Notes: generated by a model not told the origin, from the sequence alone. Shown: positions 1 through 8,482, counted from the first letter of the stretch. The stretch is DNA of 9,014 bases from Reyranella sp. (GCA_004296815.1 SCVT01000121.1:1-9014); one strand, 5' to 3'. Numbers and translations: made by a program.

Positions 1-276
1 GTGATCGACTACGTGCCGCGCGCCAGGCTGGTCGAGAGCAAGTCGCTGAAGCTCTACCTCAACAGCTTCCGCAGCGAGGCAGCCTTCCACGAGGATTGCA
101 CGGTGGGCATTGCGAAGCGGCTGGTGAAGGAACTCGCGCCGCGCTGGCTCAGGATCGCGGGCTACTGGTATCCGCGCGGCGGCATGCCGATCGACGTCTT
201 CTGGCAGACCGCGGCGCCGCCCAAGGGCCTGTGGCTGCCCGATACCGGCGTCGCGCCCTATCGCGGCCGGGGATGA
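1..276 (+). CDS. queF: NADPH-dependent 7-cyano-7-deazaguanine reductase QueF, 3' part
   Basis: QueF reduces the nitrile preQ0 to the amine preQ1 with NADPH in the cytoplasm, a step in queuosine biosynthesis. The 91 visible residues carry the QueF signature [13 protein letters not shown] (about residues 12-24 of the visible part), the FHEDC motif (29-33) that supplies family active-site residues, and the PRGG turn (58-61). The family's small single-domain form is about 150 residues, so roughly the first 60 are missing. That part would carry the catalytic Cys and Asp. The window opens on a GTG, but conserved QueF sequence is already under way there, so I read the gene as cut by the window edge. 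Its TGA overlaps the queG ATG (ATGA), which fits a shared transcript and pathway. Identity is secure; activity cannot be judged without the N-terminus. Confidence 0.93.
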   Translation: MIDYVPRARLVESKSLKLYLNSFRSEAAFHEDCTVGIAKRLVKELAPRWLRIAGYWYPRGGMPIDVFWQTAAPPKGLWLPDTGVAPYRGRG

Positions 277-1445
277 TGACCCGGCGGCCGCCGACACCGA
301 CCCGACCTCCGAAGCCCGCGACCGCGCGCGAGCTGCGCGACGCCATCCGCGACCAGGCGCTGAAGCTCGGCTTCGATGCCGTGGGCTTCGCGCCGGCGCG
401 GCTCGATCCGGCGTCGCGGCAGCAGCGGCTGGAGCGGCTGGCGGAGTTCGTAGGCCAGGGCTTCCAGGGCGACATGGGCTGGCTGGGCGACCGCGCCGAG
501 CAGCGCGTCGATCCGCGCACCCTGTGGCGCGACGCCGGCACCATCGTCTCGGTGGCGCTGAACTACGGGCCGGCGAGCGACCCGCGCGGCGTGCTGGGCC
601 AGCGCGACCGCGCCGCCGTGTCGGTCTATGCCCAGGGCCGCGACTATCACGACGTGATGAAGACCAAGCTGAAGGCGCTGGGCCGCTTCATCTGGGACAC
701 CTACCGCCACGACCTCAAGGTCTTCGTCGACACCGCGCCGCTGATGGAGAAGCTCGCCGCACAGACCGCGGGCCACGGCTGGCAGGGCAAGCACACCAAC
801 CTCGTGTCGCGGCAGTTCGGCTCCTGGCTGTTCCTGGGCGAGCTGTTGCTGTCGGCCGAGCTGCCGGCCGACGAGCCGGAGGTCGATCGCTGCGGCCAGT
901 GCCGCGCCTGCCTCGACGCCTGCCCGACCAACGCGTTTCCCGCGCCCTACAAGCTCGATGCGCGGCGCTGCATCTCCTACCTCACGATCGAGCACGAGGG
1001 CCCGATCGACCGCGAATTCAGGACCGCGCTGGGCAACCGCATCTACGGATGCGACGACTGCCTCGCCGCCTGCCCATGGAACAAGTTCGCGCAGGAGGCG
1101 CGCGAGGCCGCCTTCGCGCCGCGCGCCGCGCTCGACGCGCCGCTCCTCGCCGACCTCGCGACGCTCGACGACGAGACCTTCCGCACGAGCTTCTCCGGCA
1201 CCGCGGTCAAGCGCATCGGCCGCGACCGCTTCGTGCGCAACGTCGCCTATGCGCTGGGCAACAGCGGTGTGCCCGAAACGTCGCTGCCGGCGGTCGAGAG
1301 ACTCCTCAAGGACGAGTCACCACTGGTCCGCGGCGCCGCGGTGTGGGCACTCTCCCAACTGGTGCCCGGGGAATTCGAGCGCCGCCGCCTGACGACGAAG
1401 GAACGCGACGCCACCGTCCGTCGCGAATGGGAGCCCGCCGCATGA
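273..1445 (+). CDS. queG: epoxyqueuosine reductase QueG
   Basis: QueG is a cobalamin- and iron-sulfur-dependent reductase that converts epoxyqueuosine to queuosine at tRNA position 34, the last step of the pathway. The protein is 390 residues. An N-terminal cobalamin-binding region includes [10 protein letters not shown] with the presumed catalytic Asp153. A ferredoxin-like part follows with eight cysteines for two [4Fe-4S] clusters: C207, C210, C213, C217, C233, C260, C263 and C267 (motifs [12 protein letters not shown] and [12 protein letters not shown]). A HEAT-like C-terminus follows (about 316-365, [10 protein letters not shown] and VRGAAVWAL). I chose the ATG at 273 because it overlaps the queF stop and gives a normal family length; the reading frame is open further upstream but only as queF shadow. 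A second ATG follows at once (276). The gene also overlaps the next start by 4 bases. All key residues are present, so it should be functional. Confidence 0.97.
   Translation: MMTRRPPTPTRPPKPATARELRDAIRDQALKLGFDAVGFAPARLDPASRQQRLERLAEFVGQGFQGDMGWLGDRAEQRVDPRTLWRDAGTIVSVALNYGPASDPRGVLGQRDRAAVSVYAQGRDYHDVMKTKLKALGRFIWDTYRHDLKVFVDTAPLMEKLAAQTAGHGWQGKHTNLVSRQFGSWLFLGELLLSAELPADEPEVDRCGQCRACLDACPTNAFPAPYKLDARRCISYLTIEHEGPIDREFRTALGNRIYGCDDCLAACPWNKFAQEAREAAFAPRAALDAPLLADLATLDDETFRTSFSGTAVKRIGRDRFVRNVAYALGNSGVPETSLPAVERLLKDESPLVRGAAVWALSQLVPGEFERRRLTTKERDATVRREWEPAA
1429..1433 (+). promoter_or_regulatory. Shine-Dalgarno site for the eight-cysteine secreted protein
   Basis: GGGAG lies inside the last codons of queG, 8 bases before the ATG at 1442. 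It is one of the clearer ribosome-binding sites in the window and decides the start of the small gene, which places a signal peptide exactly at the N-terminus. Confidence 0.55.
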
Positions 1446-1723
1446 GACGAACGATGCTCGCCCTCGCGCTGTTGCTCGGCGGCACGCTGCCCGCCCTGGC
1501 GGACGGCTGCTACATCTGCCTGCAAGGCAGCGGCTGCGGCCAGTATTGCCGCTATGTCGGCCGGGACGATGCCGACAACCGCAGAAAGTGTTTCCAGGCC
1601 AACTGCAAGATCGCTGGCACGGCGTCCTGCCCGGTCGGCGTCAACATCAGGACCTGCTCGGCGGAGCGTCCGTTGCAACGGCTGCGCGAGCTAGCGGCGC
1701 TCGCGGAAGAACGCGCGCAATAG
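1442..1723 (+). CDS. small secreted protein with eight cysteines, function unknown
   Basis: I do not recognise this 93-residue protein as a named family. Residues 1-20 look like a Sec signal peptide (basic MRR start, hydrophobic LALALLLGG core, ALA cleavage site before D21), so the mature form of about 73 residues should be periplasmic or outside the cell. The mature part holds eight cysteines (C23, C26, C32, C36, C50, C55, C63, C72), an even number that would allow four disulfides. The pattern CxxC-x5-C-x3-C-x13-C-x4-C-x7-C-x8-C could instead bind metal. The tail from 73 on is helical-looking and charged. The start overlaps the queG stop (ATGA) and has a GGGAG site, so it is probably translated with queG. 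Its last 33 bp overlap the 3' end of tadA on the other strand. No link to queuosine can be inferred from the sequence. Confidence 0.72.
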   Translation: MRRTMLALALLLGGTLPALADGCYICLQGSGCGQYCRYVGRDDADNRRKCFQANCKIAGTASCPVGVNIRTCSAERPLQRLRELAALAEERAQ

Positions 1724-2140
1724 CTCGGCCGCCTCGCGCTCGCCGAGGCCGGGATAGAGCTCCGGCCGGTGATGGCAGGTCGGCTGGTCGAAGATGCGCG
1801 GCCCGTGCTCGACGCCGCCGCCCTTGGGATCGCCGGCGCCCCAGTAGACCCGGCGCAGGCGGGCGAACGATATCGCCTGGGCGCACATCGGGCAGGGCTC
1901 CAGCGTGACGTAGAGATCGCAGTCGACCAGCCGCGGCGCGCCGAGCGTCGCCGCCGCCGCGCGGATCGCCAGGAGCTCGGCATGGGCCGTCGGGTCCTTC
2001 GCCTCCTCCGTGCGGTTGCCGGCCTCGGCCAGCACCGCGCCGTCCGGGCCCACGATGACGCAGCCGATCGGCACCTCGCCGCGCGCGCCGGCGGCGCGGG
2101 CCTCGGCCAGCGCACGATCCATGTAAGTGGGCTTCTCCAT
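1691..2140 (-). CDS. tadA: tRNA(adenine34) deaminase TadA
   Basis: TadA deaminates A34 to inosine in the anticodon of tRNA-Arg(ACG), a zinc-dependent and normally essential reaction. The 149 residues contain the full deaminase site: HAE (H53-A54-E55, zinc ligand and proton shuttle) and PCPMC (C83 and C86, zinc ligands). The conserved tail QPTCHHRPELYPGL is followed by a basic LLRAFFRERR end, typical of alphaproteobacterial TadA. The reading frame is open for another 36 codons upstream, but that extension is not TadA-like and crosses the promoter region. I chose the ATG at 2140 because MEKPTYMDRALAEARAAG aligns with the N-terminus of known TadA proteins. The Met at 2122 is an alternative, with a GGAG 12 bases ahead. 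The gene is alone on its strand, divergent from the amidotransferase gene and tail to tail with the small secreted gene. Confidence 0.96.
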   Translation of the reverse strand: MEKPTYMDRALAEARAAGARGEVPIGCVIVGPDGAVLAEAGNRTEEAKDPTAHAELLAIRAAAATLGAPRLVDCDLYVTLEPCPMCAQAISFARLRRVYWGAGDPKGGGVEHGPRIFDQPTCHHRPELYPGLGEREAAELLRAFFRERR

Positions 2141-2189
2141 GATCGGCCCACTATAGCGCGGGGCCGTCCATGCGCGTATCTTGGGGCGC
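2141..2189. promoter_or_regulatory. compact divergent promoter region of tadA and the amidotransferase operon
   Basis: Only 49 bases separate two divergent start codons, so both promoters must lie here or reach into coding sequence. On the minus strand TATAGT (2155-2150) is a good -10 candidate ending 9 bases before the tadA ATG. On the plus strand TATCTT (2177-2182) ends 7 bases before the ATG at 2190. Neither has a recognisable -35 at 17 bp, and the places where these would fall overlap the opposite -10. No clear Shine-Dalgarno site precedes tadA; the plus side has only GGGG at 2183-2186. The distances suggest very short or leaderless mRNAs, which is inference. Confidence 0.4.
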
Positions 2190-2906
2190 ATGCCCCGTCC
2201 CCTCATCGGAGTCACCCTGGATGCTGAAAAGCCGGGCGGATACTCCAAGTTTCCCTGGTATGCGCTGCGCCAGAACTACCTCGACGCGATCGACGCGGCG
2301 GGCGGCCTGCCTGTCGCGCTGCCGCACGAGCCCGACCGCGTCGCCGACTATCTGGAGCGCATCGACGCGCTGGTGGTGACGGGCGGCGCCTTCGATGTCG
2401 ACCCCTCCTACTATGGCGGCGGCGCCCGGCACGCGACCGTGATCACCAAGGACCGCCGCACCGCCTTCGAGTTCGGCGTCACCCAAGGTGCGCTCGCCCA
2501 GAACAAGCCGGTGCTCGGCATCTGCGGCGGCCAGCAGCTCCTGCACGTCGTGCTGGGCGGCAAGCTGATCCAGCACATCCCCGATTCGATCGACGATCCG
2601 CTCGCCCACGAGCAGCCCAACCCGAGGAACGAGCCCGGCCACGTCGTGAAGGTGGCCAAGGGCACGCAGCTCCACGGCATCGTGGGCGCCGAGGAGCTGC
2701 AGGTGAACAGCGCGCACCATCAGGCCGCCGCCGACCAGCCGAAGGGCGTGGTCGTGAACGCAACCGCGCCGGACGGCGTCATCGAGGGCATCGAGGCGCC
2801 GGCCTACCGCTTCTGCATCGGCGTGCAATGGCATCCCGAGTTCCTGATCTCCGAGGGCGACGCGAAACTCTTCCGCGCCTTCCTGGGAGCGGCAGCGGCC
2901 AAGTGA
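2190..2906 (+). CDS. class I glutamine amidotransferase, gamma-glutamyl-GABA hydrolase (peptidase C26) type
   Basis: This 238-residue cytoplasmic enzyme belongs to the class I glutamine amidotransferase fold in its stand-alone hydrolase form, the group that includes PuuD, which splits gamma-glutamyl-GABA in putrescine breakdown. The whole protein is one such domain. The triad is visible: C112 in the nucleophile elbow GICGGQQLL, and H215 and E217 in VQWHPEF. The oxyanion-side motif VVTGGAFDVDPSYYGG (62-77) and NSAHHQA (173-179) are typical of C26 members. The elbow reads ICGGQ where PuuD has ICRG. No polyamine gene is nearby, so the substrate is open. I prefer the ATG at 2190, 7 bases after a -10-like TATCTT; a TTG at 2181 would add three residues but lies within that element. 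Its stop overlaps the next start (GTGA). Confidence 0.88.
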   Translation: MPRPLIGVTLDAEKPGGYSKFPWYALRQNYLDAIDAAGGLPVALPHEPDRVADYLERIDALVVTGGAFDVDPSYYGGGARHATVITKDRRTAFEFGVTQGALAQNKPVLGICGGQQLLHVVLGGKLIQHIPDSIDDPLAHEQPNPRNEPGHVVKVAKGTQLHGIVGAEELQVNSAHHQAAADQPKGVVVNATAPDGVIEGIEAPAYRFCIGVQWHPEFLISEGDAKLFRAFLGAAAAK

Positions 2907-3736
2907 CCGAACCCGTCAAAGAGGGCGAGCAGCCCGCCGCAGGCGGCGAGCGGATCGCCAAGCGTTTGGCGCGTGCCGGGCTCTGCTCGCGGCGCGACGC
3001 CGAGCGCTGGATCGAGGCCGGCCGTGTCAAGGTCGACGGCAAGGTGCTGGAGACGCCAGCCTGCGTCGTCACCGACAGGAGCTTCATCGAAGTGGACGGC
3101 AAGCCGCTGCCGCAGGCCGACCGGCCGCGCATGTGGCGCTACCACAAGCCCCCCAGCGAGATGGTGACGGCGCGCGACCCCGAGGGACGCCGCACGATCT
3201 TCGACTCCCTGCCCAACGGCATGCCGAGGGTCATCACCGTGGGCCGCCTCGACTACATGTCGGAAGGCCTGCTGCTGCTCACCAACGATGGCGGACTGGC
3301 GCGCAAGCTCGAGCTGCCGGCCAACGGCTGGACGCGGCGCTATCGGGCCCGCGTGCACGGCAATGTCGACGAGGCGCGGCTCGCCGCGCTCGCCGACGGC
3401 ATTACCATCGAGGGCGTGCGCTACGGCTCGATCAAGGCGGGTCTCGACCGCCAGCAGCGCTCCAACGCCTGGCTCGACATCTCCCTCACCGAAGGCAAGA
3501 ACCGCGAGGTCCGCCGCGTGCTGGCCTTTCTCGACCTGCCGGTGGTGCGCCTGATCCGCGTCGCGTTCGGGCCGTTTCATCTGGGCGAGCTGGAGCGCGG
3601 CCATGTCGACGAGATCCCGCCGCAGGCGCTCGACAATCTGCTGGGTGTGAAGCGCCCGCCGCGCAAGCAGGGCTGGGCCAAGCCGCAGCCCAAACCCAAC
3701 GCAAGACCTCACACCGGACGTCGTCCCGCGCGATGA
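2903..3736 (+). CDS. rluB: RsuA/RluB-family pseudouridine synthase, probably 23S rRNA U2605
   Basis: The enzyme isomerises a uridine in rRNA to pseudouridine; RluB acts on 23S U2605. The 277 residues begin with an S4 RNA-binding domain (about 16-63, ERIAKRLARAGLCSRRDAERWI), followed by the catalytic domain with GRLDYMSEGLLLLTNDG (114-130), where D117 is the catalytic aspartate. GKNREVRRVL (198-207) and RLIRVAFGPF (216-225) are further family motifs. A Lys/Arg/Pro-rich tail from about 250 probably contacts RNA. The GTG at 2903 was chosen because it overlaps the upstream stop by 4 bases and places the S4 domain close to the N-terminus; upstream of it the frame is amidotransferase shadow. The following rsmD start overlaps its stop. 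Family membership is firm, but RluB rather than RsuA, RluE or RluF is inferred from alphaproteobacterial context. Confidence 0.93.
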   Translation: MTEPVKEGEQPAAGGERIAKRLARAGLCSRRDAERWIEAGRVKVDGKVLETPACVVTDRSFIEVDGKPLPQADRPRMWRYHKPPSEMVTARDPEGRRTIFDSLPNGMPRVITVGRLDYMSEGLLLLTNDGGLARKLELPANGWTRRYRARVHGNVDEARLAALADGITIEGVRYGSIKAGLDRQQRSNAWLDISLTEGKNREVRRVLAFLDLPVVRLIRVAFGPFHLGELERGHVDEIPPQALDNLLGVKRPPRKQGWAKPQPKPNARPHTGRRPAR

Positions 3737-4302
3737 TCAAGATTATCGCTGGCAAGCATCGCGGGCGGGCGCTCGTGACGCCCGAAGGATCGTCCACACG
3801 GCCGACCGCCAGCCGTGCCCGCGAGGCGCTGTTCAACGTGCTGATGCACGCCAAATGGGCCGAAGACGGGACCTCGCCGCTGATCGAGGCGCGCGTGCTC
3901 GACGGCTATGCGGGCTCGGGCGCACTCGGCCTGGAAGCGCTGTCGCGCGGCGCGGCGCACGCGACCTTCCTCGACAACGATGCTGCCGCCATCAAGGCGA
4001 TCGGTGAAAACCTGCGCAAGCTCGGCGAGACCGGCGCGGCCAAGGTCGTGCGTGCCGACGTCACGCGCCCGCCGCCGGGCCGCGAGCCCTGCGACCTCGT
4101 CTTCCTCGATCCACCCTACCGGTCGGGCCAGGGCACCGCGGCGATCGCGGCGCTGGCCGACGCGGGCTGGCTGGCGGCCGACGCGATCGTCACGGTCGAG
4201 CTGGCGCACAACGAGGACATCGCGCCGCCTTCGAGATTCGCGGCGATCGACGAGCGGCGCTACGGTGCGGCCAAGATCGTGATCCTGAAACGCACGCCAT
4301 GA
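3733..4302 (+). CDS. rsmD: 16S rRNA (guanine966-N2)-methyltransferase RsmD
   Basis: RsmD uses S-adenosylmethionine to methylate N2 of G966 in 16S rRNA on the small subunit. The 189 residues are close to the usual length. The N-terminus has IIAGKHRGRAL and RPTASRAREALFNVL (23-37), both hallmarks of the family. The SAM-binding motif I is LDGYAGSGALGLEAL (56-70), with D81 in FLDND as the likely ribose contact. The catalytic N-methyltransferase motif is DPPY (126-129) in DLVFLDPPY. The start at 3733 overlaps the rluB stop (ATGA) and no Shine-Dalgarno site is evident, so translation may depend on reinitiation. The stop overlaps the following gene the same way. Pairing of an RluB-like enzyme with RsmD fits a ribosome-maturation operon. 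I see nothing missing or broken. Confidence 0.96.
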   Translation: MIKIIAGKHRGRALVTPEGSSTRPTASRAREALFNVLMHAKWAEDGTSPLIEARVLDGYAGSGALGLEALSRGAAHATFLDNDAAAIKAIGENLRKLGETGAAKVVRADVTRPPPGREPCDLVFLDPPYRSGQGTAAIAALADAGWLAADAIVTVELAHNEDIAPPSRFAAIDERRYGAAKIVILKRTP

Positions 4303-4907
4303 AGTTGACCGCCCCGCTCTACATGCTGCGCCATGGCGAGACCGCCTGGAACACCGAGCGGCGCATGCAGGGCACCAAGAACTCCGACCTCACCGAGCGC
4401 GGCCGCGCCCAGGCGCTGGCGATGGGCCGCACGCTCCGGGCCGAGCTGGCGCGCGAGCCTGGTCCGACGATCTTCCTCCGGAGCCCACTCGGCCGCGCAC
4501 GCGAGACCTCTGAGATCGTCGGCCGCGCGCTCGGCCTCGCGCCAGCGGACTGGCGCGACGACATCCGCCTCGCCGAGCTGGCCTACGGCGACTGGGAAGG
4601 CTTCTCTTGGGCCGAGATCGAGGTCACGCATCCCACGGCGCTCGCCGACTGGCGCGCCGATCCACATGGCTACTGTCCGCCGGGCGGCGAGACACACCAC
4701 GCGCTGCGCGAACGTTCCCGCGCGGTGCTGGTCGAGATCGCGGCCTCCAATACCCGCACGGTGGTGGTGAGCCACGGCGTCAGCGGCGCCGTGGTGCGTG
4801 GCCTCAACCTCGGTCTCGATGCGCGGGCGATGTTCGTGCTGGAGAAGCCGCAGGACGCCTTCTTCCGCCTGCTCGCCGGCCGCGAAGAACGGATCGTCTG
4901 CGACTAG
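4299..4907 (+). CDS. histidine phosphatase family protein (phosphoglycerate mutase-like)
   Basis: This 202-residue protein is a single histidine phosphatase domain, a fold that transfers phosphate through a histidine. The signature is LRHGETAWN (10-18) with nucleophile H12 and phosphate-binding R11. R61 in RSPLGRARET, E94 in LAELAYGDWEG and the second histidine H159 in VVVSHGVSG complete the site. PPGGET (127-132) is common in the GpmB/PhoE/CobC-like bacterial branch. Metabolic phosphoglycerate mutases are longer and keep a different residue set, so I expect a broad or unassigned phosphatase acting on a small phosphorylated compound. No cobalamin gene supports CobC, although QueG in the same window uses cobalamin. 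The start overlaps the rsmD stop (ATGA). It ends the plus-strand operon, 3 bases from the convergent unit. Confidence 0.9.
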   Translation: MKLTAPLYMLRHGETAWNTERRMQGTKNSDLTERGRAQALAMGRTLRAELAREPGPTIFLRSPLGRARETSEIVGRALGLAPADWRDDIRLAELAYGDWEGFSWAEIEVTHPTALADWRADPHGYCPPGGETHHALRERSRAVLVEIAASNTRTVVVSHGVSGAVVRGLNLGLDARAMFVLEKPQDAFFRLLAGREERIVCD

Positions 4908-4910
4908 GCG

Positions 4911-5365
4911 TCAGCCGCGCGCCAGGCGCGCGGTGCGCTTGCAGCCGCTTCTTTCCGTCACGACCAGCGAGCTGCCCTCGCTGCGCGCGGCGAGCTGCAT
5001 GCGCTGGTGCTGCGTGCCCTTCACCGAGGCGACGCTCAGCAGATTGAACGAGCCGGCCTTGGCGAGCCCATGGATCTGCCACAGGCCGGGGCCGGGTGGC
5101 GGCGGCGCCGACTTGTTGGGATTGGGCACCGGGCCGCGCGCGGTCGTGTCGTAGGCCGAGCCGTCGACGATGCCCGACTCGATGGTGAGCTGGTAGTCGA
5201 GCGGCGCGTTGCACGAGCCGCCGTCGCTGGTGCCGCGCCACTGGCCGTCGAGCGGCGAGGCCGGCGCCGGTGTCGGCGTACCCTGTGGCGCCGGCGCGGG
5301 CGCGCGGGTCTGGGCGCTCGCCGAGGTGGCTGCGGCCGCGACGAGCATCAGGACGAGCAGCTTCT

Positions 5366-5369
<4 letters not shown>
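4911..5369 (-). CDS. small secreted protein with Ala/Pro-rich linker, function unknown
   Basis: I do not recognise a family for this 152-residue protein. Residues 1-19 form a signal peptide ([19 protein letters not shown], cleaved before Q20). An Ala/Pro/Thr-rich stretch (about 22-39) then acts as a flexible linker. The rest, from [12 protein letters not shown] on, alternates short polar and hydrophobic runs and looks like a beta-rich domain, with a proline-rich loop at 80-95. Only two cysteines remain, C53 and C143, at opposite ends of that domain, so a single disulfide is plausible in the periplasm. No lipobox is present. The start overlaps the mutL stop by 4 bases, and GGAAGA (5377-5372) lies 2 bases ahead of the ATG. 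It ends the minus-strand operon. The gene-like composition, signal peptide and coupling support it; a role connected to MutL is not suggested. Confidence 0.75.
4915..4933. terminator. GC-rich perfect palindrome at the convergent gene ends, possible two-way terminator
   Basis: CCGCGCGCC, A, GGCGCGCGG is a perfect 9-bp inverted repeat with a single central base. In RNA it could fold with a few central bases open as the loop. It lies 7 bases past the stop of the histidine phosphatase gene and within the last codons (ARLARG) of the secreted-protein gene on the other strand. No T-run follows on either side, so it is not a textbook intrinsic terminator. It could still pause polymerase or protect both 3' ends. 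The position argues for a role; such repeats also occur by chance in GC-rich DNA. Confidence 0.35.
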
Positions 5370-7159
<1,790 letters not shown>

Positions 7160-7170
7160 CGCGCCGGAGT

Positions 7171-8475
7171 TTACGACTTCCGCCTCTGGGAAAGATACTG
7201 GCGGGTCAGGACCTTGCCCTGCTCGACGGCGGGCTGGTCGAAAGCGTCGATCTTCCAGAGATGCGCGGCGAAGATCGTCTCCAGGATGAAATGCATCATC
7301 AGTGCGCCGATCGTGCGCTCGTCGACCTCGGCGACGCGGATCACCCGTGTCGGCCGCCTGGCCTGGACCGTCGCCGTGGCCGTCGCGTCGGCCTCGGCCT
7401 GCAGGAGATCGCCCATCGTGTGGCCGGTGAGATAGTCGAGCGCCTTGTCCGAGCCCGGCTGCAGGGTGGCGCCCTGCCCCGCCGTGTCCTGGATCAGGAA
7501 GGTGAAGAGCTTGTCGGCCGGGCCGTCGAGATAGAGCTGGACCTGGCTGTGCTGGTCGACGGTGCCGAGCGCGATGGCAGGCGTCGTACCCACGCCCTGC
7601 TTGCCGATGCTCTCGGCCCAGATCTGGCGATACCAGGAGCCGAAAGTGTTGAGCCGGTCGACATAGGGCATCAGCACCGTGATGTTGATGCCCTTCTCGC
7701 GGGCAAGCCCGACCGACAGCGCCGCACCCATCGCCGGCGCGATGCCCGCGACGTCGTTGGCCGCCAGCACTGGATCGAGCACGCTCGCCGCGCCCTCGCG
7801 CACCGCGGCGCAATCGAGGCCCGCGATCATCGCCGGCAGCATGCCGACCAGCGACAGCGCCGAGTAGCGGCCGCCGACCTTGGGATCGTGCTCCAGGATG
7901 GTGCAGCCCCGCGACGTGGCGAGCCGGCGCAGCGGATTGTCGGCCGCCTCGGTGATGGCCAGCACGTTGGTCGCCAGCGCCGCCTTGCCGAGCTTCGCTT
8001 CGACCGCCGCGGTGAGCGTGAGGAAGGCCGCGATGGTCTCGGGCGTGCCGCCCGACTTGGAGATCGGGATGAAGCCGGTGCGATCGAGCGGCAGGCGCTC
8101 GATCAGCGTCGCGAATGTTGCCGGATCGACATTGTCCATGAACCAGAGCTTGGGCCGCCCCGGCACCGGGCCGAAGCCCTGGTCCTTCAGCGCCACCAGC
8201 GTCTTGCCGCTGAGGCTCGAGCCGCCCGATCCCATGACGACGACATGCTCGAACTTCGCGAAGCGGTCGGCATGCACCTTGAGCGCGGCGAGATCGTCGC
8301 GGCGCGCCGGCAGCTTCAGGAGCGGCAGCTCGTTGCTGGCGTGCCAATGGCGGATCTTGTCGAGCGCCGGCCGCAGCTCGGCCATCGCCGCATCTAGACT
8401 CTTTTGCGACAGGCCCTTGCCGCCGATGGATCCTTCGAGCGCATCGTCGATCGATTGGCGGTAGTAGCTTGTCAT
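7171..8475 (-). CDS. pgi: glucose-6-phosphate isomerase, short form
   Basis: The enzyme interconverts glucose 6-phosphate and fructose 6-phosphate in the cytoplasm. The 434 residues contain two SIS-type sugar-phosphate domains: [10 protein letters not shown] (82-91) and [13 protein letters not shown] (139-151), the latter binding phosphate, then GGRYSALS (201-208). The likely catalytic set is present: E288 in [10 protein letters not shown]309 in VDQHSQVQL and K420 in [11 protein letters not shown]. The length resembles the compact isomerases of about 450 residues found in bacilli rather than the roughly 550-residue E. coli type. The start at 8475 is 7 bases past the stop of the M16 peptidase; AAGGAA spans that stop and may serve as the ribosome-binding site, and a nearer AGG is also present. 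It sits between a peptidase gene and mutL with no sugar-metabolism neighbour in view. Identity is strong; the subtype deserves phylogenetic placement. Confidence 0.95.
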   Translation of the reverse strand: MTSYYRQSIDDALEGSIGGKGLSQKSLDAAMAELRPALDKIRHWHASNELPLLKLPARRDDLAALKVHADRFAKFEHVVVMGSGGSSLSGKTLVALKDQGFGPVPGRPKLWFMDNVDPATFATLIERLPLDRTGFIPISKSGGTPETIAAFLTLTAAVEAKLGKAALATNVLAITEAADNPLRRLATSRGCTILEHDPKVGGRYSALSLVGMLPAMIAGLDCAAVREGAASVLDPVLAANDVAGIAPAMGAALSVGLAREKGINITVLMPYVDRLNTFGSWYRQIWAESIGKQGVGTTPAIALGTVDQHSQVQLYLDGPADKLFTFLIQDTAGQGATLQPGSDKALDYLTGHTMGDLLQAEADATATATVQARRPTRVIRVAEVDERTIGALMMHFILETIFAAHLWKIDAFDQPAVEQGKVLTRQYLSQRRKS

Positions 8476-8482
8476 AGCCTGC

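Noticed and set aside
1..3. GTG at the first base as the true queF start.
   Set aside because: Homology shows that about 60 N-terminal residues, including the catalytic Cys and Asp, should lie upstream, so the gene is cut by the window edge.
96..272. A longer queG starting at 96.
   Set aside because: The added 59 residues lie in queF coding sequence in another frame and do not resemble QueG; the ATG at 273 overlaps the queF stop and gives normal length.
1685..1705. A stem of 6 bp (CGCGAG with CTCGCG, 9-base loop) across the tadA stop as a terminator.
   Set aside because: Short, with a large loop and no T-run on either strand; stems like this are expected by chance at this GC content.
2181..2189. 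TTG at 2181 as the amidotransferase start.
   Set aside because: It overlaps the -10-like TATCTT, has no ribosome-binding site and adds only three residues; the ATG at 2190 is the simpler choice. It is not fully excluded.
2804..3712. A 302-codon minus-strand open frame opposite the pseudouridine synthase gene.
   Set aside because: Antisense shadow; the plus-strand frame has the S4 domain and the GRLD catalytic motif.
7261..8397. A 378-codon plus-strand open frame opposite pgi.
   Set aside because: It is an antisense shadow in GC-rich coding DNA. Its product is His/Arg-rich with no domain, and pgi explains the conservation here.
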